A stretch of DNA of 64,000 bases, taken from assembly GCF_009498275.1 (NCBI RefSeq), contig NZ_CP045643.1:4712001-4776000 (forward strand), in the 5' to 3' direction. Every line of letters starts with the position of its first letter. The first letter of the stretch is position 1. This DNA is from Streptomyces fagopyri (lineage in GTDB: Bacteria; Actinomycetota; Actinomycetes; Streptomycetales; Streptomycetaceae). Position numbers and translations under genes: made by a program. This document shows, in pieces, positions 20,055 to 30,556 of the stretch. The notes beneath the pieces are model-generated. The model did no database searches, had not been told where the DNA came from, and saw only the letters and a list, made by a program, of their open reading frames with translations.

Positions 20055-20627
20055 TCACCCGTAGGTGTCGCCCGGACCCGTGCTCCCGGGGGCGCGCAGG
20101 GGCCCGAACCGGCGCGCGGGACCACCCGGGCCCTGCACCTTGATCAGCCTCACCGTGCCGTGCCCGAGGTCCTGGTTCAGCCGTGCGACCAGCTGCGGGG
20201 CGAGCAGCCGCAGCTGGGTGGCCCAGGCGGTCGAGTCGCACTGCACGGTCAGCACCCGCTCGGCCGGATCGTCGTCGTACCTGAGCGGAACGCAGTGCTT
20301 GGCCAGGTCGTCGCCGACGATCTGCGGCCAGCGCCCCATCACCCCGCCCACCGCGGCCGGCGTCTCCCAGCCGCGCTCGGTGAGCAGCCGGTTGATCGCG
20401 GCTCCCAGCGCCATCGGGTCGCGCCCGTCGGCGCGCGCGCCGGAGCGCAGGCCGCCGCGCCTGGCCTGCTTCTTCTGCTGTGCCGCGTCCCCACGCGCGC
20501 GTGCCTGCTCCTTCGCGGCGCGCAGCGCGACGCGCGCGAGGTCGACGCCGGTCGGCTCGGGGGTCTTCCGGGCGGCTTCGCCGGACGGAGCGGACGGCCC
20601 CGGGATCCGTGGTGTGTTCTCCGTCAT
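20055..20627 (-). CDS. DUF721 (DciA-like) protein
   Basis: 190 residues from ATG 20627, overlapping the recF stop as ATGA. The N-terminal third is basic and disordered; the DUF721 fold spans about 70-165 ([32 protein letters not shown], then [16 protein letters not shown]). DUF721 includes DciA, the helicase-loading factor of bacteria that lack DnaC or DnaI. Actinobacteria lack both, so a DnaB loading or operating role is a reasonable inference, and dnaB lies in this same window. Confidence 0.9.
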   Translation of the reverse strand: MTENTPRIPGPSAPSGEAARKTPEPTGVDLARVALRAAKEQARARGDAAQQKKQARRGGLRSGARADGRDPMALGAAINRLLTERGWETPAAVGGVMGRWPQIVGDDLAKHCVPLRYDDDPAERVLTVQCDSTAWATQLRLLAPQLVARLNQDLGHGTVRLIKVQGPGGPARRFGPLRAPGSTGPGDTYG

Positions 20628-21748
20628 ACCCGCTCCACCGTGCCCTCCGAGACGGCGTAGCGCGTCCCCGCCAGGACGCCCGGCACGTCGTCGTCGACCG
20701 CCGCCGTCACGAGGACCTGCTCGCCGGGAGCCACGAGTTCCGCGAGACGCTCCCTCCTGCGGCTGTCCAGCTCGGCGAAGACGTCGTCGAGGACCAGGAC
20801 CGGCTCGTTGCCCTCGGCCCTCAGAAGGTCGTACGAGGCCAGTCGCAGCGCCAGCGCGTACGACCAGGACTCGCCGTGCGACGCGTATCCCTTCGCCGGC
20901 AGCTCGCCCAGCTTGAGCAGCAGCTCGTCCCGGTGCGGGCCCACCAGGGTGACGCCCCGTTCGATCTCCGGCTTGCGGGACTCCGCGAGGGCCGCCATCA
21001 GCTGTTCGTACAGCTCCTCGCGGGTGTGGCCGGTGAGGACGGCCGAGGAGGGCTTGTACTCCAGGGCGACGGGGCCCCCGCCGGGCGCCAGCTGTTCGTA
21101 CGCCTTGTCGGCCAGCGGCTGGACCGCGGCGACCAGGTCGAGCCGCTGGGCGAGCAGTTCGGCGCCCACCCGCGCGAGGTGTTCGTCCCACACGTCGAGC
21201 GTGGAGAGGTCCATGGTGCGGCCGCCGTGGCGGCGGGCCAGCGCGGCCGACTTCAGGAGGGTGTTGCGCTGCTTGAGGACCCGGTCGTAGTCGGAGCGGA
21301 CGCCCGCCATCCGCGGGAAACGGGCGGTGATCAGTTCGTCGAGGAAGCGCCGCCGCTCGCCCGGGTCGCCCTTGACCAGCGCGAGGTCCTCGGGCGCGAA
21401 CAGCACCGTCCGGACGATGCCGAGCACGTCACGGGGCCTGACCTGCGAGGACCTGTTGACGCGGGCGCGGTTGGCGCGGCCGGGATTCAGTTCGAGTTCG
21501 ATGAGCTGCTGGCGCTCGCCCTGTCTGACGTTGGCGCGGATGACCGCCCGCTCCGCGCCCATCCGCACCAGGGGCGCGTCGGAGGAGACACGGTGGCTGC
21601 CGAGGCTCGCGAGATAGCCGACCGCCTCGACCAGGTTCGTCTTGCCCTGTCCGTTGGGGCCCACGAACGCGGTGACGCCCGGGTCGAGCGGGACCTCGAC
21701 CCGGGCGTAGGAGCGGAAGTCGGCCAGCGACAGATGCGTGACGTGCAT
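20624..21748 (-). CDS. recF: DNA replication and repair protein RecF
   Basis: 374 residues from ATG 21748. SMC-like ATPase: Walker [10 protein letters not shown] (30-38), signature region near LSQ-like segments and Walker [13 protein letters not shown]. RecF loads RecA at gaps. Coupled to the DUF721 gene by a 4-bp overlap. Confidence 0.98.
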   Translation of the reverse strand: MHVTHLSLADFRSYARVEVPLDPGVTAFVGPNGQGKTNLVEAVGYLASLGSHRVSSDAPLVRMGAERAVIRANVRQGERQQLIELELNPGRANRARVNRSSQVRPRDVLGIVRTVLFAPEDLALVKGDPGERRRFLDELITARFPRMAGVRSDYDRVLKQRNTLLKSAALARRHGGRTMDLSTLDVWDEHLARVGAELLAQRLDLVAAVQPLADKAYEQLAPGGGPVALEYKPSSAVLTGHTREELYEQLMAALAESRKPEIERGVTLVGPHRDELLLKLGELPAKGYASHGESWSYALALRLASYDLLRAEGNEPVLVLDDVFAELDSRRRERLAELVAPGEQVLVTAAVDDDVPGVLAGTRYAVSEGTVERV

Positions 21749-21800
21749 GGTCGTTCGCCGACCTCCCCCAAAGACGCTGATCCCCGGCCTCTCGGCCGGT

Positions 21801-21834
21801 GGATCTGTGGATGCGGATGTGGATCTGTGGATTA
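21801..21834. repeat. Direct repeats with three TGTGGAT cores between gnd and recF
   Basis: The 12-bp unit GGATCTGTGGAT occurs at 21801-21812 and 21821-21832, and a third TGTGGAT lies between them. The last reads TGTGGATTA, one mismatch from a DnaA box, and overlaps the gnd stop codon. Confidence 0.5.
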
Positions 21835-22707
21835 CTTCTGCTCGACGGCGTGGCCGCCGAACTGGTTGCGCAGTGCGGCGATCATCTTCATCTGGGGTGA
21901 GTCGTCCTGGCGGGAGGCGAAGCGGGCGAAGAGGGACGCGGTGATGGCGGGGAGGGGTACGGCGTTGTCGATGGCGGCTTCGACGGTCCAGCGGCCTTCG
22001 CCGGAGTCGTCCGCGTAGCCGCGGAGTTTGTCGAGGTGCTCGTCGTCGTCGAGGGCGTTGACGGCCAGGTCCAGCAGCCAGGACCGGATGACGGTGCCTT
22101 CCTGCCAGGAACGGAAGACCTCGCGGACGTCGGTGACGGAGTGCACCTTCTCCAGGAGTTCCCAGCCCTCAGCGTAGGCCTGCATCATGGCGTACTCGAT
22201 GCCGTTGTGGACCATCTTGGAGAAGTGGCCGGCGCCGACCTTGCCGGCGTGGACGAAGCCGGCGTCGCCCTCGGGCTTGAGGGCGTCGAAGACGGGCTGG
22301 ACCCTGGCGACGTTCTCGGTGTCGCCGCCGACCATGAGGGCGTAGCCGTTCTGCAGGCCCCAGACGCCGCCGGAGACGCCGGCGTCGACGAAGCCGATGC
22401 CCTTGGCGGCGAGTTCTTCGGCGTGCTTCTCGTCGTCGGTCCAGCGGGAGTTGCCGCCGTCGACGACGGTGTCGCCGGGCTCCAGCAGGTCGCCGAGCTG
22501 GTCGACGGTGGACTGGGTCGCGGCGCCGGCCGGCACCATCACCCACACCACACGGGGGGCTTCGAGCGCGCCGACGAGTTCTTCGAGGCTGTGGACATCG
22601 GCGAGTTCCGGGTTGCGGTCGTATCCGATGACGGTGTGGCCTGCGCGGCGGATCCGCTCGCGCATGTTGCCGCCCATCTTGCCGAGGCCGACGAGACCGA
22701 GCTCCAT
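21832..22707 (-). CDS. gnd: 6-phosphogluconate dehydrogenase, decarboxylating (short type)
   Basis: 291 residues, the short homotetrameric class. Rossmann motif GLGKMGGNM (7-15), substrate signature [10 protein letters not shown] and [16 protein letters not shown], and the catalytic Lys/His region [13 protein letters not shown]. It oxidises 6-phosphogluconate to ribulose-5-phosphate in the pentose phosphate pathway. Its place between dnaN and recF is typical of Streptomyces and unrelated to replication in function. Confidence 0.96.
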   Translation of the reverse strand: MELGLVGLGKMGGNMRERIRRAGHTVIGYDRNPELADVHSLEELVGALEAPRVVWVMVPAGAATQSTVDQLGDLLEPGDTVVDGGNSRWTDDEKHAEELAAKGIGFVDAGVSGGVWGLQNGYALMVGGDTENVARVQPVFDALKPEGDAGFVHAGKVGAGHFSKMVHNGIEYAMMQAYAEGWELLEKVHSVTDVREVFRSWQEGTVIRSWLLDLAVNALDDDEHLDKLRGYADDSGEGRWTVEAAIDNAVPLPAITASLFARFASRQDDSPQMKMIAALRNQFGGHAVEQK

Positions 22708-22832
22708 CAGTTGTTCCTTAGGTTTGCGACGTGGCGTGAGGGCACTTTCGTACCTGTGTCCGAGCCTAAACCCGGACGCTCACGCACACCTGTGGGCATA
22801 GCCGCTCAGGCGTACGTCCCACCTGCGCATTC

Positions 22833-22860
22833 GCCCGCCGGCCGGGTCGGCCCGGCGGGC
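22833..22860 (-). terminator. Terminator after dnaN
   Basis: Strong GC stem (GCCCGCCG / CGGCGGGC plus an inner GCCG/CGGC) beginning 9 nt past the dnaN stop. Confidence 0.7.
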
Positions 22861-22868
22861 TCAGGGCC

Positions 22869-23999
22869 TCAGCCGGACAGGCGCACCGGCATGATCAGGT
22901 ACTTGTAGGCCTCGTCCGCCTCGGCGTCCACGGCGGGCTTGCCGCTCAGCAGCGCGGGCTTCGTGGACGTCGTGAACGAGAGCTGCGCGACCGGGGAGTC
23001 GATGGCGCTCAGGCCGTCGAGCAGGAACGTCGGGTTGAAGGCGATCGAGACGTCGTCGCCCTCCAACTGCGCGTCGACCCTCTCCACAGCCTGTGCGTCG
23101 TCGCTGGATCCGGCCTCCAGGATCAGCACGCCCTGCTCGAAGCTCAGCCGCACCGGGGTGTTGCGCTCGGCGACCAGGGCCACACGCTTGACGGCCTCCA
23201 CGAAGGGGGCGGTCTCGATGACGGCGATGGAGTTGAACTCCGTCGGGAACAGCGAGCGGTACTTCGGGAGGTCGCCCTCGAGCAGCCGGGTGGTCGTACG
23301 CCGTCCGGCGCCCTCGAAGCCGATGAGGCCCTCGCCCGCGCCGGAGCCGGAGAGCGCCAGGATCACGCTGTCGCCGCTCGTGAGGGCCTTGGCGGTGTCC
23401 AGGAGCGTCTTGGCGGGCACCAGGGCCACCGCGGACGCCTCGGGGTTCTCCGGCTTCCACAGGAACTCGCGGACCGCGAAGCGGTAGCGGTCGGTGGAGG
23501 CCAGGGTGACGGTGTCGCCCTCGATCTCGATCCGCACACCGGTGAGGACGGGAAGCGTGTCGTCGCGCCCGGCGGCGATGGCCACCTGCGCGGCGGCCGA
23601 GGCGAAGACCTCGCCCGGGACGGTGCCCGTCGCCGACGGCATCTGCGGCAGTGCCGGGTACTCCTCCACCGGCAGGGTGTGGAGCGTGAACCGGGAGGAT
23701 CCACAGACCACGGTCGCCCGTACACCGTCTGTGGAGATCTCCACCGGCCGGTTGGGGAGGGCGCGGCAGATGTCCGCGAGCAGGCGGCCGGAGACCAGGA
23801 CCGTGCCCTCCTCCTCGACCTCCGCGTCCACGGAGACCCGCGCCGAGACCTCGTAGTCGAAGCTGGAGAGGCTCAGGGCGCCCTCCTCGGCCTTCAGAAG
23901 GAGGCCGGCGAGCACAGGCGCCGGCGGACGGGCCGGGAGGCTGCGAGCCGCCCAGGCCACTGCCTCCGCGAGTACGTCGCGTTCCACCCGGATCTTCAC
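22869..23999 (-). CDS. dnaN: DNA polymerase III beta sliding clamp
   Basis: 376 residues from GTG 23999 with GGAGG 10 nt upstream. Three repeated clamp domains; starts KIRVERDVLAEAVAW and ends YLIMPVRLSG as in other actinobacterial clamps. Tethers the polymerase and many repair enzymes to DNA. Separated from dnaA by oriC, and directed away from it. Confidence 0.98.
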   Translation of the reverse strand: MKIRVERDVLAEAVAWAARSLPARPPAPVLAGLLLKAEEGALSLSSFDYEVSARVSVDAEVEEEGTVLVSGRLLADICRALPNRPVEISTDGVRATVVCGSSRFTLHTLPVEEYPALPQMPSATGTVPGEVFASAAAQVAIAAGRDDTLPVLTGVRIEIEGDTVTLASTDRYRFAVREFLWKPENPEASAVALVPAKTLLDTAKALTSGDSVILALSGSGAGEGLIGFEGAGRRTTTRLLEGDLPKYRSLFPTEFNSIAVIETAPFVEAVKRVALVAERNTPVRLSFEQGVLILEAGSSDDAQAVERVDAQLEGDDVSIAFNPTFLLDGLSAIDSPVAQLSFTTSTKPALLSGKPAVDAEADEAYKYLIMPVRLSG

Positions 24000-24169
24000 C
24001 GTTGCCGCCTCCGTCTGTTGCCGGCGCTCTCGCCCTGCTGGCCTTCGTCGTCTGACTCGGTGTCTTTCGACCCCGTCGGGGAAGGACACCGGGGAACAGT
24101 CTGACGCACCGCACTGACAGTCGGTGCCCCTCGGGGTCAAGTCGTGCCGAGCGGCAGCGGAGGCTCCGG

Positions 24170-24755
24170 GAGCAAGTTGTGCACAGCCCCCACTTCGAAA
24201 CGGTTCCCAGGCTCTCTCTAGTTGGTCTTAGTAGTAGGCCCTGTGGAAACGGTGGATAACCGTGTTTTCGCAGGTCAGCCTGGATTTTTTGTCCACCGAC
24301 CCTGTGGGTGGAGGCAGTGGATAACCAGGGGTCTCTGTGGACGGCGAAAAGTTCTGCACACACGATGCACAGGCTCGGGCCACTTCTCCCCAGCGCCGTC
24401 CCCAGCTTTACCCACGTTCCCCACAGCCCAACCTGGCACCTTGGTGTGACGCCTTTCACTCGACACGGTGAGAGGGTGCGCCTCGTTGCCGAACAGTGGA
24501 CAGGGGTGTGGAGAAGCTGGGATTCACTGGGGACAACAGGCGTCGGCCTGTGGGTTGCCGGTGGACAACTCCCCGCACGCCCTGTGGACCATTTATTTGT
24601 CCACAGGCTGTGGAGAGCGTTCGTCCACGAATCCACAGGGGGCTGACCTGGGTTGATGGTCCTACGAGCGGACGCCCTGTGGACACGATCGGGACAACTT
24701 CGCGGTCCCCAGGGTGTGGACGCCAGAAAGTCACCGAATCTGTGGAGAGTGGCCG
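24170..24755. other. oriC: Chromosomal replication origin oriC
   Basis: The dnaN-dnaA gap holds about 20 DnaA-box-like 9-mers in both orientations. The only perfect TTGTCCACA is at 24597-24605. One-mismatch boxes include 24177-24185, 24251-24259, 24289-24297, 24316-24324, 24528-24536, 24560-24568 and 24678-24686; weaker ones lie at 24242, 24336, 24417, 24495, 24507, 24583, 24609, 24621, 24629, 24715 and 24741. The short AT-rich stretch ATTTATTT touches the perfect box. Many weak boxes around one strong one is the known Streptomyces oriC style. Confidence 0.95.
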
Positions 24756-25221
24756 TAACCCTGCGCGTATTCGAACAGATGGTGCCGAGGGCATGACGGC
24801 TGAACGACGTCGTACGGCTCCCGAACGCGGAGGAGAAGGGCCTCGGAGGGGGCCTGGACGGCCCTCCCGAGCGTGCCGGGCGGTGCTCCCGGGCGCGTGG
24901 GGCGCAGCCGGACCCACACGCGTGGCGGAGGAGCCGTGGGGCCTCGACGGGGCACGGAGGCCGAGGAGCCGGGCCGAGGAGCGGGGCCGGGAGGCGCGGA
25001 GAGGCGGCCTGGAGGCGCGCTGAGCCGAGTGCCTGGGGACGCCGGCGCGGAGGTACGCCCGTGGGGAGGGGGCGACGTGGGGACCTGCGGCGACGCCCGG
25101 GACCCCCGAGGGAACGGCGGAGAGAGCGACGCCACCGAGCCCACCGGGGCCGCCCGGAGAGACGGAAGGCGCCCGCGGGAACGTGTCCCGGGGCGCCGTG
25201 GCCGGCGTACCGCCGCGTCCG
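24756..25221. other. GC-rich gene-free flank of oriC
   Basis: About 465 bp between the last DnaA box and the dnaA stop. Very GC-rich, no DnaA boxes, with an antisense open frame (24731-25144) that lacks a ribosome site and any recognisable product. I see no gene and no clear dnaA terminator. Confidence 0.55.
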
Positions 25222-27294
25222 TCAGCCGTTCTTGATGCGGTTGGTGAGTTCGGTGACCTGGTTGTAGATCGAGCGGCGCTCGGCCATCAGCGCGCGGATC
25301 TTGCGGTCGGCGTGCATGACGGTCGTGTGGTCGCGGCCGCCGAACTGGGCACCGATCTTCGGCAGCGACAGGTCCGTCAGCTCACGGCACAGGTACATGG
25401 CGATCTGGCGTGCCGTCACCAGGACGCGGCTGCGCGAGGACCCGCACAGGTCGTCCACCGTCAGACCGAAGTAGTCGGCGGTGGCCGCCATGATCGCGGT
25501 CGCGGTGATCTCCGGGGCCGAGTCCTCGCCGCCCGGGATGAGGTCCTTCAGGACGATCTCCGTCAGACCGAGGTCCACCGGCTGCCGGTTGAGCGAGGCG
25601 AACGCCGTCACCCGGATCAGCGCGCCCTCCAGCTCGCGGATGTTGCGCGAGATCCGCGAGGCGATGAACTCCAGGACCTCCGGCGGGGCGTTGAGCTGCT
25701 CCTGGACCGCCTTCTTGCGGAGGATCGCGATACGCGTCTCCAGCTCGGGGGGCTGGACGTCCGTGATCAGTCCCCACTCGAAGCGGTTCCGCAGCCGGTC
25801 CTCCAGCGTCACCAGCTGCTTGGGCGGCCGGTCGCTGGAGAGCACGATCTGCTTGTTCGCGTTGTGGAGCGTGTTGAAGGTGTGGAAGAACTCCTCCTGC
25901 GTCGACTCCTTGTCCGCGAGGAACTGGATGTCGTCGACCAGCAGGATGTCCATCTCGCGGTAGCGCTTGCGGAAGCTGTCGCCCTTGCCGTCGCGGATGG
26001 AGTTGATGAACTCGTTGGTGAACTCCTCGGAACTCACGTACCGCACACGGGTGCCCGGATAGAGGCTGCGGGCGTAGTGCCCGATGGCGTGCAGCAGGTG
26101 CGTCTTGCCGAGGCCCGACTCCCCGTAGATGAAGAGGGGGTTGTACGCCTTCGCCGGCGCCTCCGCGACGGCGACCGCGGCGGCGTGCGCGAAGCGGTTC
26201 GAGGCGCCGATGACGAAGGTGTCGAAGAGGTACTTCGGATTGAGGCGCGCGGTGGGCTCACCCGGGCCCGACGCCGGCGCGGGCTTGGCGGCCAGCGGAC
26301 CGGGAGCGCCGCCGGAGCTCGGCAGCGAGGGGCCGCCGCGGTGCAGGGGGCCACCGCCCGAGGACGGGTCCTGGAGGTCGCGGCGGTCGGGACGCTGGTC
26401 GTAGTCGGAGCGCGGCTGGTCGTAGTCCTGGCGCTGCTGCTCGTAGGGCGGGCGGTCCATCGACTGCGGTCGGTAGTCCTGCGACGGCGAGGCGTACGGG
26501 TCCCGCTCCGGGAAGCCGAGGCGCTGCTGCTGCCAGCCGTAGTCGTCCTGACCGTGCCGGGGCCAGGCGCCGGGCTCCGGACGCTGGTAGTCCGGGTACG
26601 CGGGGCGCGCGGTCGGCAGCTGGTCGGAGCGGCCGGGCGGCAGCTGGTCGCCGGGAGCGCCGGGCAGCTGGTCGGAGCGGCCCGAGCGGTGGTCGCCCCG
26701 GTGGTCGCCGCGGTGATCTTCTCGCCGGTCCTCCCGGCGGTCCTCACGCCGGTCGTCGGCGCGGTGGCGGCCGTACCCCTCGTAGCCTTCGCGGCGCTGC
26801 GCGTCGTAGCCGTTGCGGTCCTCACGCCCCGGGTCGTAGCCGTTGCGGTCGTCGCGCCCCTGGCTGTCGTAGCCGGTGCGCTCGTCGCGGACCTGGCCGC
26901 CGTAGGAGTTGCGGTCCTCGCCGCTGGGGCCGTCGTACGCGTCGCGGCCCTGGCCCGGGCCCGAGGAGGACTCGGGCTCGTCGTACCGGGGCTGGACGGG
27001 AGGCGGCGGGGGCTCGCCGGCCGAGTCGTCGACGGTGATCGCGATACGGATCGGGCGCCCGCACTCACGGCTCAGCGTCTCGCTGACGATCGGCGCCAGA
27101 CGTCCTTCCAGAACGCCCTTCGCAAACTCGTTCGGTACGGCGAGCAGGGCGGTGTCCGCGACCAGTGCCAGGGGCTGGCACCGCTTGATCCAGTGCTCGT
27201 CCTTCACCTCGACACCCTGCCCGCGGCCCTCACCGAGGAGTTGTTCCAGTACGCGTGGCCACACTGCGGCAAGATCGGCAGGTACGTCAGCCAC
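25222..27294 (-). CDS. dnaA: Chromosomal replication initiator protein DnaA
   Basis: 690 residues from GTG 27294. Domain I (about 1-90) is followed by a domain II linker of roughly 250 residues, rich in Asp, Arg, Gln, Gly, Pro and Tyr, with short repeats such as DRNGYD, RRED and SDQLP. Domain III starts near 350: Walker A GESGLGKT (391-398), Walker B LLVDDI (451-456). Domain IV ends with the DNA-binding signature [11 protein letters not shown] (652-662). The giant linker is a Streptomyces hallmark. Shine-Dalgarno is weak, and DnaA boxes upstream suggest autoregulation. Confidence 0.99.
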   Translation of the reverse strand: MADVPADLAAVWPRVLEQLLGEGRGQGVEVKDEHWIKRCQPLALVADTALLAVPNEFAKGVLEGRLAPIVSETLSRECGRPIRIAITVDDSAGEPPPPPVQPRYDEPESSSGPGQGRDAYDGPSGEDRNSYGGQVRDERTGYDSQGRDDRNGYDPGREDRNGYDAQRREGYEGYGRHRADDRREDRREDRREDHRGDHRGDHRSGRSDQLPGAPGDQLPPGRSDQLPTARPAYPDYQRPEPGAWPRHGQDDYGWQQQRLGFPERDPYASPSQDYRPQSMDRPPYEQQRQDYDQPRSDYDQRPDRRDLQDPSSGGGPLHRGGPSLPSSGGAPGPLAAKPAPASGPGEPTARLNPKYLFDTFVIGASNRFAHAAAVAVAEAPAKAYNPLFIYGESGLGKTHLLHAIGHYARSLYPGTRVRYVSSEEFTNEFINSIRDGKGDSFRKRYREMDILLVDDIQFLADKESTQEEFFHTFNTLHNANKQIVLSSDRPPKQLVTLEDRLRNRFEWGLITDVQPPELETRIAILRKKAVQEQLNAPPEVLEFIASRISRNIRELEGALIRVTAFASLNRQPVDLGLTEIVLKDLIPGGEDSAPEITATAIMAATADYFGLTVDDLCGSSRSRVLVTARQIAMYLCRELTDLSLPKIGAQFGGRDHTTVMHADRKIRALMAERRSIYNQVTELTNRIKNG

Positions 27295-27689
27295 AGGGCA
27301 CGCTCTCTCACGGGTCCCACGAACGTGTGGTTCTGGGAACAGGTTGGGAAGTCAGTCGGGTGGGACGGGGAACAAAACCGCTGGGGCGGGGGGAAGGGAA
27401 CGAATCGGAGTTCAGCCACGGTAGTCAGGGCGACCGCTGTGGTTCAAGTTGTTGTCCCCAGCCTGTGGACAGTGTCTCTCGCCAGGTGCTGGTTTGACCG
27501 GATGGCGCAGCCGCGCGTACCGTAACCAGGTCGAGTTGTCGATGGCTGCTGCCGCCTGCCTCCGATGGGCACAGATCGCGAAAAGTGATCGGGAAGCGGT
27601 GCACTCGGGCGTAATACGAGCTACTCGTGGGCGCACGGTGACAGCCAGGACGGCACCCCGCCATCACCGATTCTTTCTGGAGCCCCCGA
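27295..27689. promoter_or_regulatory. dnaA-rpmH divergent promoter region with DnaA boxes
   Basis: 395 bp between the divergent dnaA and rpmH starts. Two DnaA-like boxes face each other at 27452-27460 (TTGTCCCCA) and 27464-27472 (TGTGGACAG), each one mismatch from consensus and 3 bp apart. They lie about 160-180 nt before the dnaA start and probably mediate DnaA autorepression. Promoter hexamers were not clear enough to call. Confidence 0.6.
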
Positions 27690-27827
27690 GTGAGCAAGCG
27701 CACCTTCCAGCCGAACAACCGTCGTCGCGCCAAGACCCACGGCTTCCGCCTGCGGATGCGCACCCGTGCCGGCCGCGCGATTCTCGCGAACCGCCGTGGC
27801 AAGGGTCGCGCGAGCCTGTCCGCCTGA
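27690..27827 (+). CDS. rpmH: 50S ribosomal protein L34
   Basis: 45 residues starting at GTG 27690: [22 protein letters not shown] is diagnostic of L34. First gene of the rpmH-rnpA-yidD-yidC-jag operon, diverging from dnaA as in most bacteria. Confidence 0.98.
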   Translation: MSKRTFQPNNRRRAKTHGFRLRMRTRAGRAILANRRGKGRASLSA

Positions 27828-27845
27828 TCATTTACAGGTCATGAC

Positions 27846-28217
27846 GTGCTGCCTACCGAGCATCGGCTGAGGCGGCGCGAGGACTTCGCGACCGCGGTAC
27901 GCCGAGGACGCCGGGCCGGACGCCCGCTCCTCGTCGTCCACCTTCGTAGCGGTGCAACGGACCCGCACGCGCCTGGGGAGAGCGCTCCCCCGGCGCGTGC
28001 GGGTTTCGTCGTGAGCAAAGCCGTGGGCGGGGCCGTCGTACGCAACGTGGTGAAGCGCAGGCTTCGCCATCTGATGCGCGACCGGGTCGGCCTGCTGGCC
28101 CCCGGTAGCCTGGTAGTCGTACGAGCGTTGCCCGGTGCGGGCGACGCCGACCATGAACAGCTGGCCCAAGACCTGGATGCCGCTCTTCAGCGGCTGCTGG
28201 GAGGGGGCGCGCGATGA
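27846..28217 (+). CDS. rnpA: Ribonuclease P protein component
   Basis: 123 residues from GTG 27846. Basic RNA-binding protein with the signature [14 protein letters not shown] and start [13 protein letters not shown]. Partner of the RNase P RNA in tRNA 5' maturation. Overlaps yidD by 4 bp (ATGA). Confidence 0.97.
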   Translation: MLPTEHRLRRREDFATAVRRGRRAGRPLLVVHLRSGATDPHAPGESAPPARAGFVVSKAVGGAVVRNVVKRRLRHLMRDRVGLLAPGSLVVVRALPGAGDADHEQLAQDLDAALQRLLGGGAR

Positions 28218-28567
28218 AGTACCCGCTGCTGGCTCTCATCAAGCTGTACCAGTGGACGATCAGCCCGCTGCTGGGGCCGGTGTGCAAGTACTACCCGTCG
28301 TGCTCCCACTACGGCTACCAGGCCATCGACCGGCATGGTGCGATCAAGGGAACGGCACTCACCGCCTGGCGCATCCTCCGGTGCAATCCGTGGTCGCTGG
28401 GCGGTGTGGACCATGTCCCGCCGCGCAAGCGTCCGCGGTGGCACGAGATGGTGCGCAATGCCTGGCGCGCACGCAAGGGCGGAACCTCCGCCGCCGAACC
28501 GGCCACCGGGGAGACCACTACCCCGGGCCCGGCCGCCGAGACTCCGTCCCATGCTCAAGGAGCTTGA
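28214..28567 (+). CDS. yidD: Membrane protein insertion efficiency factor YidD
   Basis: 117 residues: [31 protein letters not shown] with the conserved Cys/Ser pattern, and [18 protein letters not shown]. The C-terminal 40 residues are a Thr/Ala/Pro-rich tail beyond the usual domain. Membrane-associated helper of YidC. Confidence 0.96.
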   Translation: MKYPLLALIKLYQWTISPLLGPVCKYYPSCSHYGYQAIDRHGAIKGTALTAWRILRCNPWSLGGVDHVPPRKRPRWHEMVRNAWRARKGGTSAAEPATGETTTPGPAAETPSHAQGA

Positions 28568-28570
28568 TTA

Positions 28571-29869
28571 GTGGACACGATTGCCGGTTTTTTCAGCTTC
28601 ATCACGACACCCGTTTCCTGGGTCATCGTTCAGTTCCACTCCGTGTACGGGGCCATCTTCGGTCCCGACACGGGCTGGGCCTGGGGCCTGTCCATCGTGT
28701 CCCTGGTGATTCTGATCCGTATCTGCCTGATCCCGCTCTTCGTGAAGCAGATCAAGGCCACTCGGGCCATGCAGACGCTGCAGCCCGAGATGAAGAAGAT
28801 CCAGGAGCGCTACAAGAACGACAAGCAGCGTCAGTCCGAAGAGATGATGAAGCTGTACAAGGAGTCGGGTACCAACCCGCTCTCCTCGTGCCTTCCCATC
28901 CTGGCGCAGTCCCCGTTCTTCTTCGCCCTGTACCACGTGCTCAACGGCATCGCGACGGGCAAGACGATCGGCGTCATCGACGATCGGCTGCTCGCCAGCG
29001 CCCGTAACGCGCACATCTTCGGTGCCCCGCTCGCCGCGAAGTTCACCGACAGCGCCGACAAGGTCGGCCAGCTCGGCGCCCAGATCACGGACGTCCGTAT
29101 CGTCACCGCGATCATGATCGTGCTGATGTCGGGATCGCAGTTCTACACCCAGCGTCAGCTGATGACGAAGAACGTCGACACCACGGTGAAGACGCCCTTC
29201 ATGCAGCAGCAGAAGATGCTGATGTACGTCTTCCCGGTCATGTTCGCCGTCTTCGGCATCAACTTCCCGGTCGGTGTCCTCGTCTACTGGCTGACCACCA
29301 ACGTGTGGACCATGGGCCAGCAGATGTACGTGATCCGCAACAACCCGACTCCGGGCTCCAAGGCTCAGGCCGCGTACCTGGAGCGCCTGCAGAAGCACGT
29401 CACGCACCACGGCAAGACCCGTAACCGGCGCGAGAAGACGATCATCAAGACGATCGTCGGCAAGGGCCGCGACCGCAACGAGTTCGAGCGCAAGTTCATC
29501 AACGGTCTGACCAAGGCGGGCCTCGTCGCCCAGCCCGACGGCCTCGTGATGAAGGGCGAGAGCTCGACGGTCGTCGAGACCGAGGACGGCACCACGATCA
29601 CGACCGGCGGCGGCGCTCCCAAGCGCCAGCAGCCGAAGCGTCAGTCCAAGTCCCAGCGCCAGTCGGGCACGGTCACCCCTGCTGCGAAGACGGCGGCGGA
29701 CGAGTCCGAGCCGAAGACCTCGTTGATCAAGTCCGACGAGCCGCAGGACGCCAAGGCCGCCCCCAAGCCGGCAGGCGGCGGCAGCAAGCCGGGCACCGGT
29801 ACCCGCAGCAAAGCCCAGTCCGGACAGCGCAAGGGTCCACAGCGGCCCAAGTCCCCGTCCAAGAAGTAA
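28571..29869 (+). CDS. yidC: Membrane protein insertase YidC
   Basis: 432 residues from GTG 28571 with AAGGAG 9 nt upstream, 3 nt after yidD. Five-helix YidC/Oxa1 core: [20 protein letters not shown] contains the conserved groove Arg, then [21 protein letters not shown], and a final helix near [18 protein letters not shown]. The long basic C-terminal tail (about 270-432) ends in a Lys-rich segment, likely ribosome-binding. Lacks the large periplasmic domain of Gram-negative YidC, as expected. Confidence 0.97.
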   Translation: MDTIAGFFSFITTPVSWVIVQFHSVYGAIFGPDTGWAWGLSIVSLVILIRICLIPLFVKQIKATRAMQTLQPEMKKIQERYKNDKQRQSEEMMKLYKESGTNPLSSCLPILAQSPFFFALYHVLNGIATGKTIGVIDDRLLASARNAHIFGAPLAAKFTDSADKVGQLGAQITDVRIVTAIMIVLMSGSQFYTQRQLMTKNVDTTVKTPFMQQQKMLMYVFPVMFAVFGINFPVGVLVYWLTTNVWTMGQQMYVIRNNPTPGSKAQAAYLERLQKHVTHHGKTRNRREKTIIKTIVGKGRDRNEFERKFINGLTKAGLVAQPDGLVMKGESSTVVETEDGTTITTGGGAPKRQQPKRQSKSQRQSGTVTPAAKTAADESEPKTSLIKSDEPQDAKAAPKPAGGGSKPGTGTRSKAQSGQRKGPQRPKSPSKK

Positions 29870-29884
29870 GAAGGAGTCCATCCC

Positions 29885-30394
29885 GTGACGGAAGGCACCA
29901 TCTCCGCCGCCAGCGAGGGCGACACCCTGACCCGCCTTGAGCAGGAAGGCGAGATCGCGGCGGACTACCTCGAGGGTCTGCTGGACATCGCCGACCTCGA
30001 CGGCGACATCGACATGGACGTCGAGGCCGACCGCGCCGCTGTCTCGATCATCAGCGACGTCTCCGGCCGCGATCTGCAGAAGCTCGTCGGCCGTGACGGC
30101 GAGGTGCTCGAGGCCCTCCAGGAGCTCACGCGCCTGGCTGTCCACCGTGAGACGGGGGACCGCAGCCGGCTGATGCTGGACATCGCGGGCTACCGGGCCA
30201 AGAAGCGCGAGGAGCTTTCCGAGCTCGGCGCCAAGGCCGCGGCCGAGGTCAAGAGCTCCGGCGAGCCGGTGAAGATGAAGCCGATGACGCCTTTCGAGCG
30301 CAAGGTGGTCCACGATGCGGTGAAGGCTGCGGGGCTGCGCAGCGAGTCCGAGGGCGAGGAGCCGGAGCGCTTCGTCGTCGTTCTTCCCGCCTGA
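29885..30394 (+). CDS. jag: Jag/KhpB RNA-binding protein (KH and R3H)
   Basis: 169 residues from GTG 29885 with AAGGAG upstream. An acidic N-terminus leads into a KH-like domain (about 25-90: DVSGRDLQKLVGRDGEVLEALQ) and an R3H domain (about 95-165) with PMTPFERKVVHDAV. KhpB proteins bind RNA and influence division and wall growth in Gram-positives. Last gene of the rpmH operon; a terminator follows. Confidence 0.95.
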   Translation: MTEGTISAASEGDTLTRLEQEGEIAADYLEGLLDIADLDGDIDMDVEADRAAVSIISDVSGRDLQKLVGRDGEVLEALQELTRLAVHRETGDRSRLMLDIAGYRAKKREELSELGAKAAAEVKSSGEPVKMKPMTPFERKVVHDAVKAAGLRSESEGEEPERFVVVLPA

Positions 30395-30412
30395 TCGGTA
30401 CGTACGTTTCTC

Positions 30413-30448
30413 CGGCCCCGTCTGTTGAGCAGGCGGGGCCGAGTTTTG
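30413..30448 (+). terminator. Terminator of the rpmH-jag operon
   Basis: 8-bp stem CGGCCCCG / CGGGGCCG with an inner CTG/CAG, followed by TTTTG. Confidence 0.85.
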
Positions 30449-30465
30449 TCAGCCTGGTAGTCCCC

Positions 30466-30495
30466 GACAGCTGTGGTGGTCCTGACAGCTGTGGT
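30466..30495 (+). repeat. 12-bp direct repeat upstream of rsmG
   Basis: GACAGCTGTGGT occurs at 30466-30477 and 30484-30495, 18 bp apart start to start. Could be a regulator site pair. Confidence 0.45.
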
Positions 30496-30556
30496 TCCTG
30501 ATAGTCCTGGTGTTCAGCGCTCAGTGCGCTTATGCGGTACGGAAGGACGGTCCCCC

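Noticed and set aside
24731..25144. 137-codon minus-strand frame beside oriC
   Set aside because: Pro/Arg/Ser-rich, no ribosome site, crosses the last oriC boxes.
25183..27525. 780-codon plus-strand frame opposite dnaA
   Set aside because: Shadow of dnaA caused by GC third-position bias.
27846..28217. RNase P RNA or other structured RNA near rnpA
   Set aside because: No conserved RNA elements recognised; intergenic gaps here are too short.
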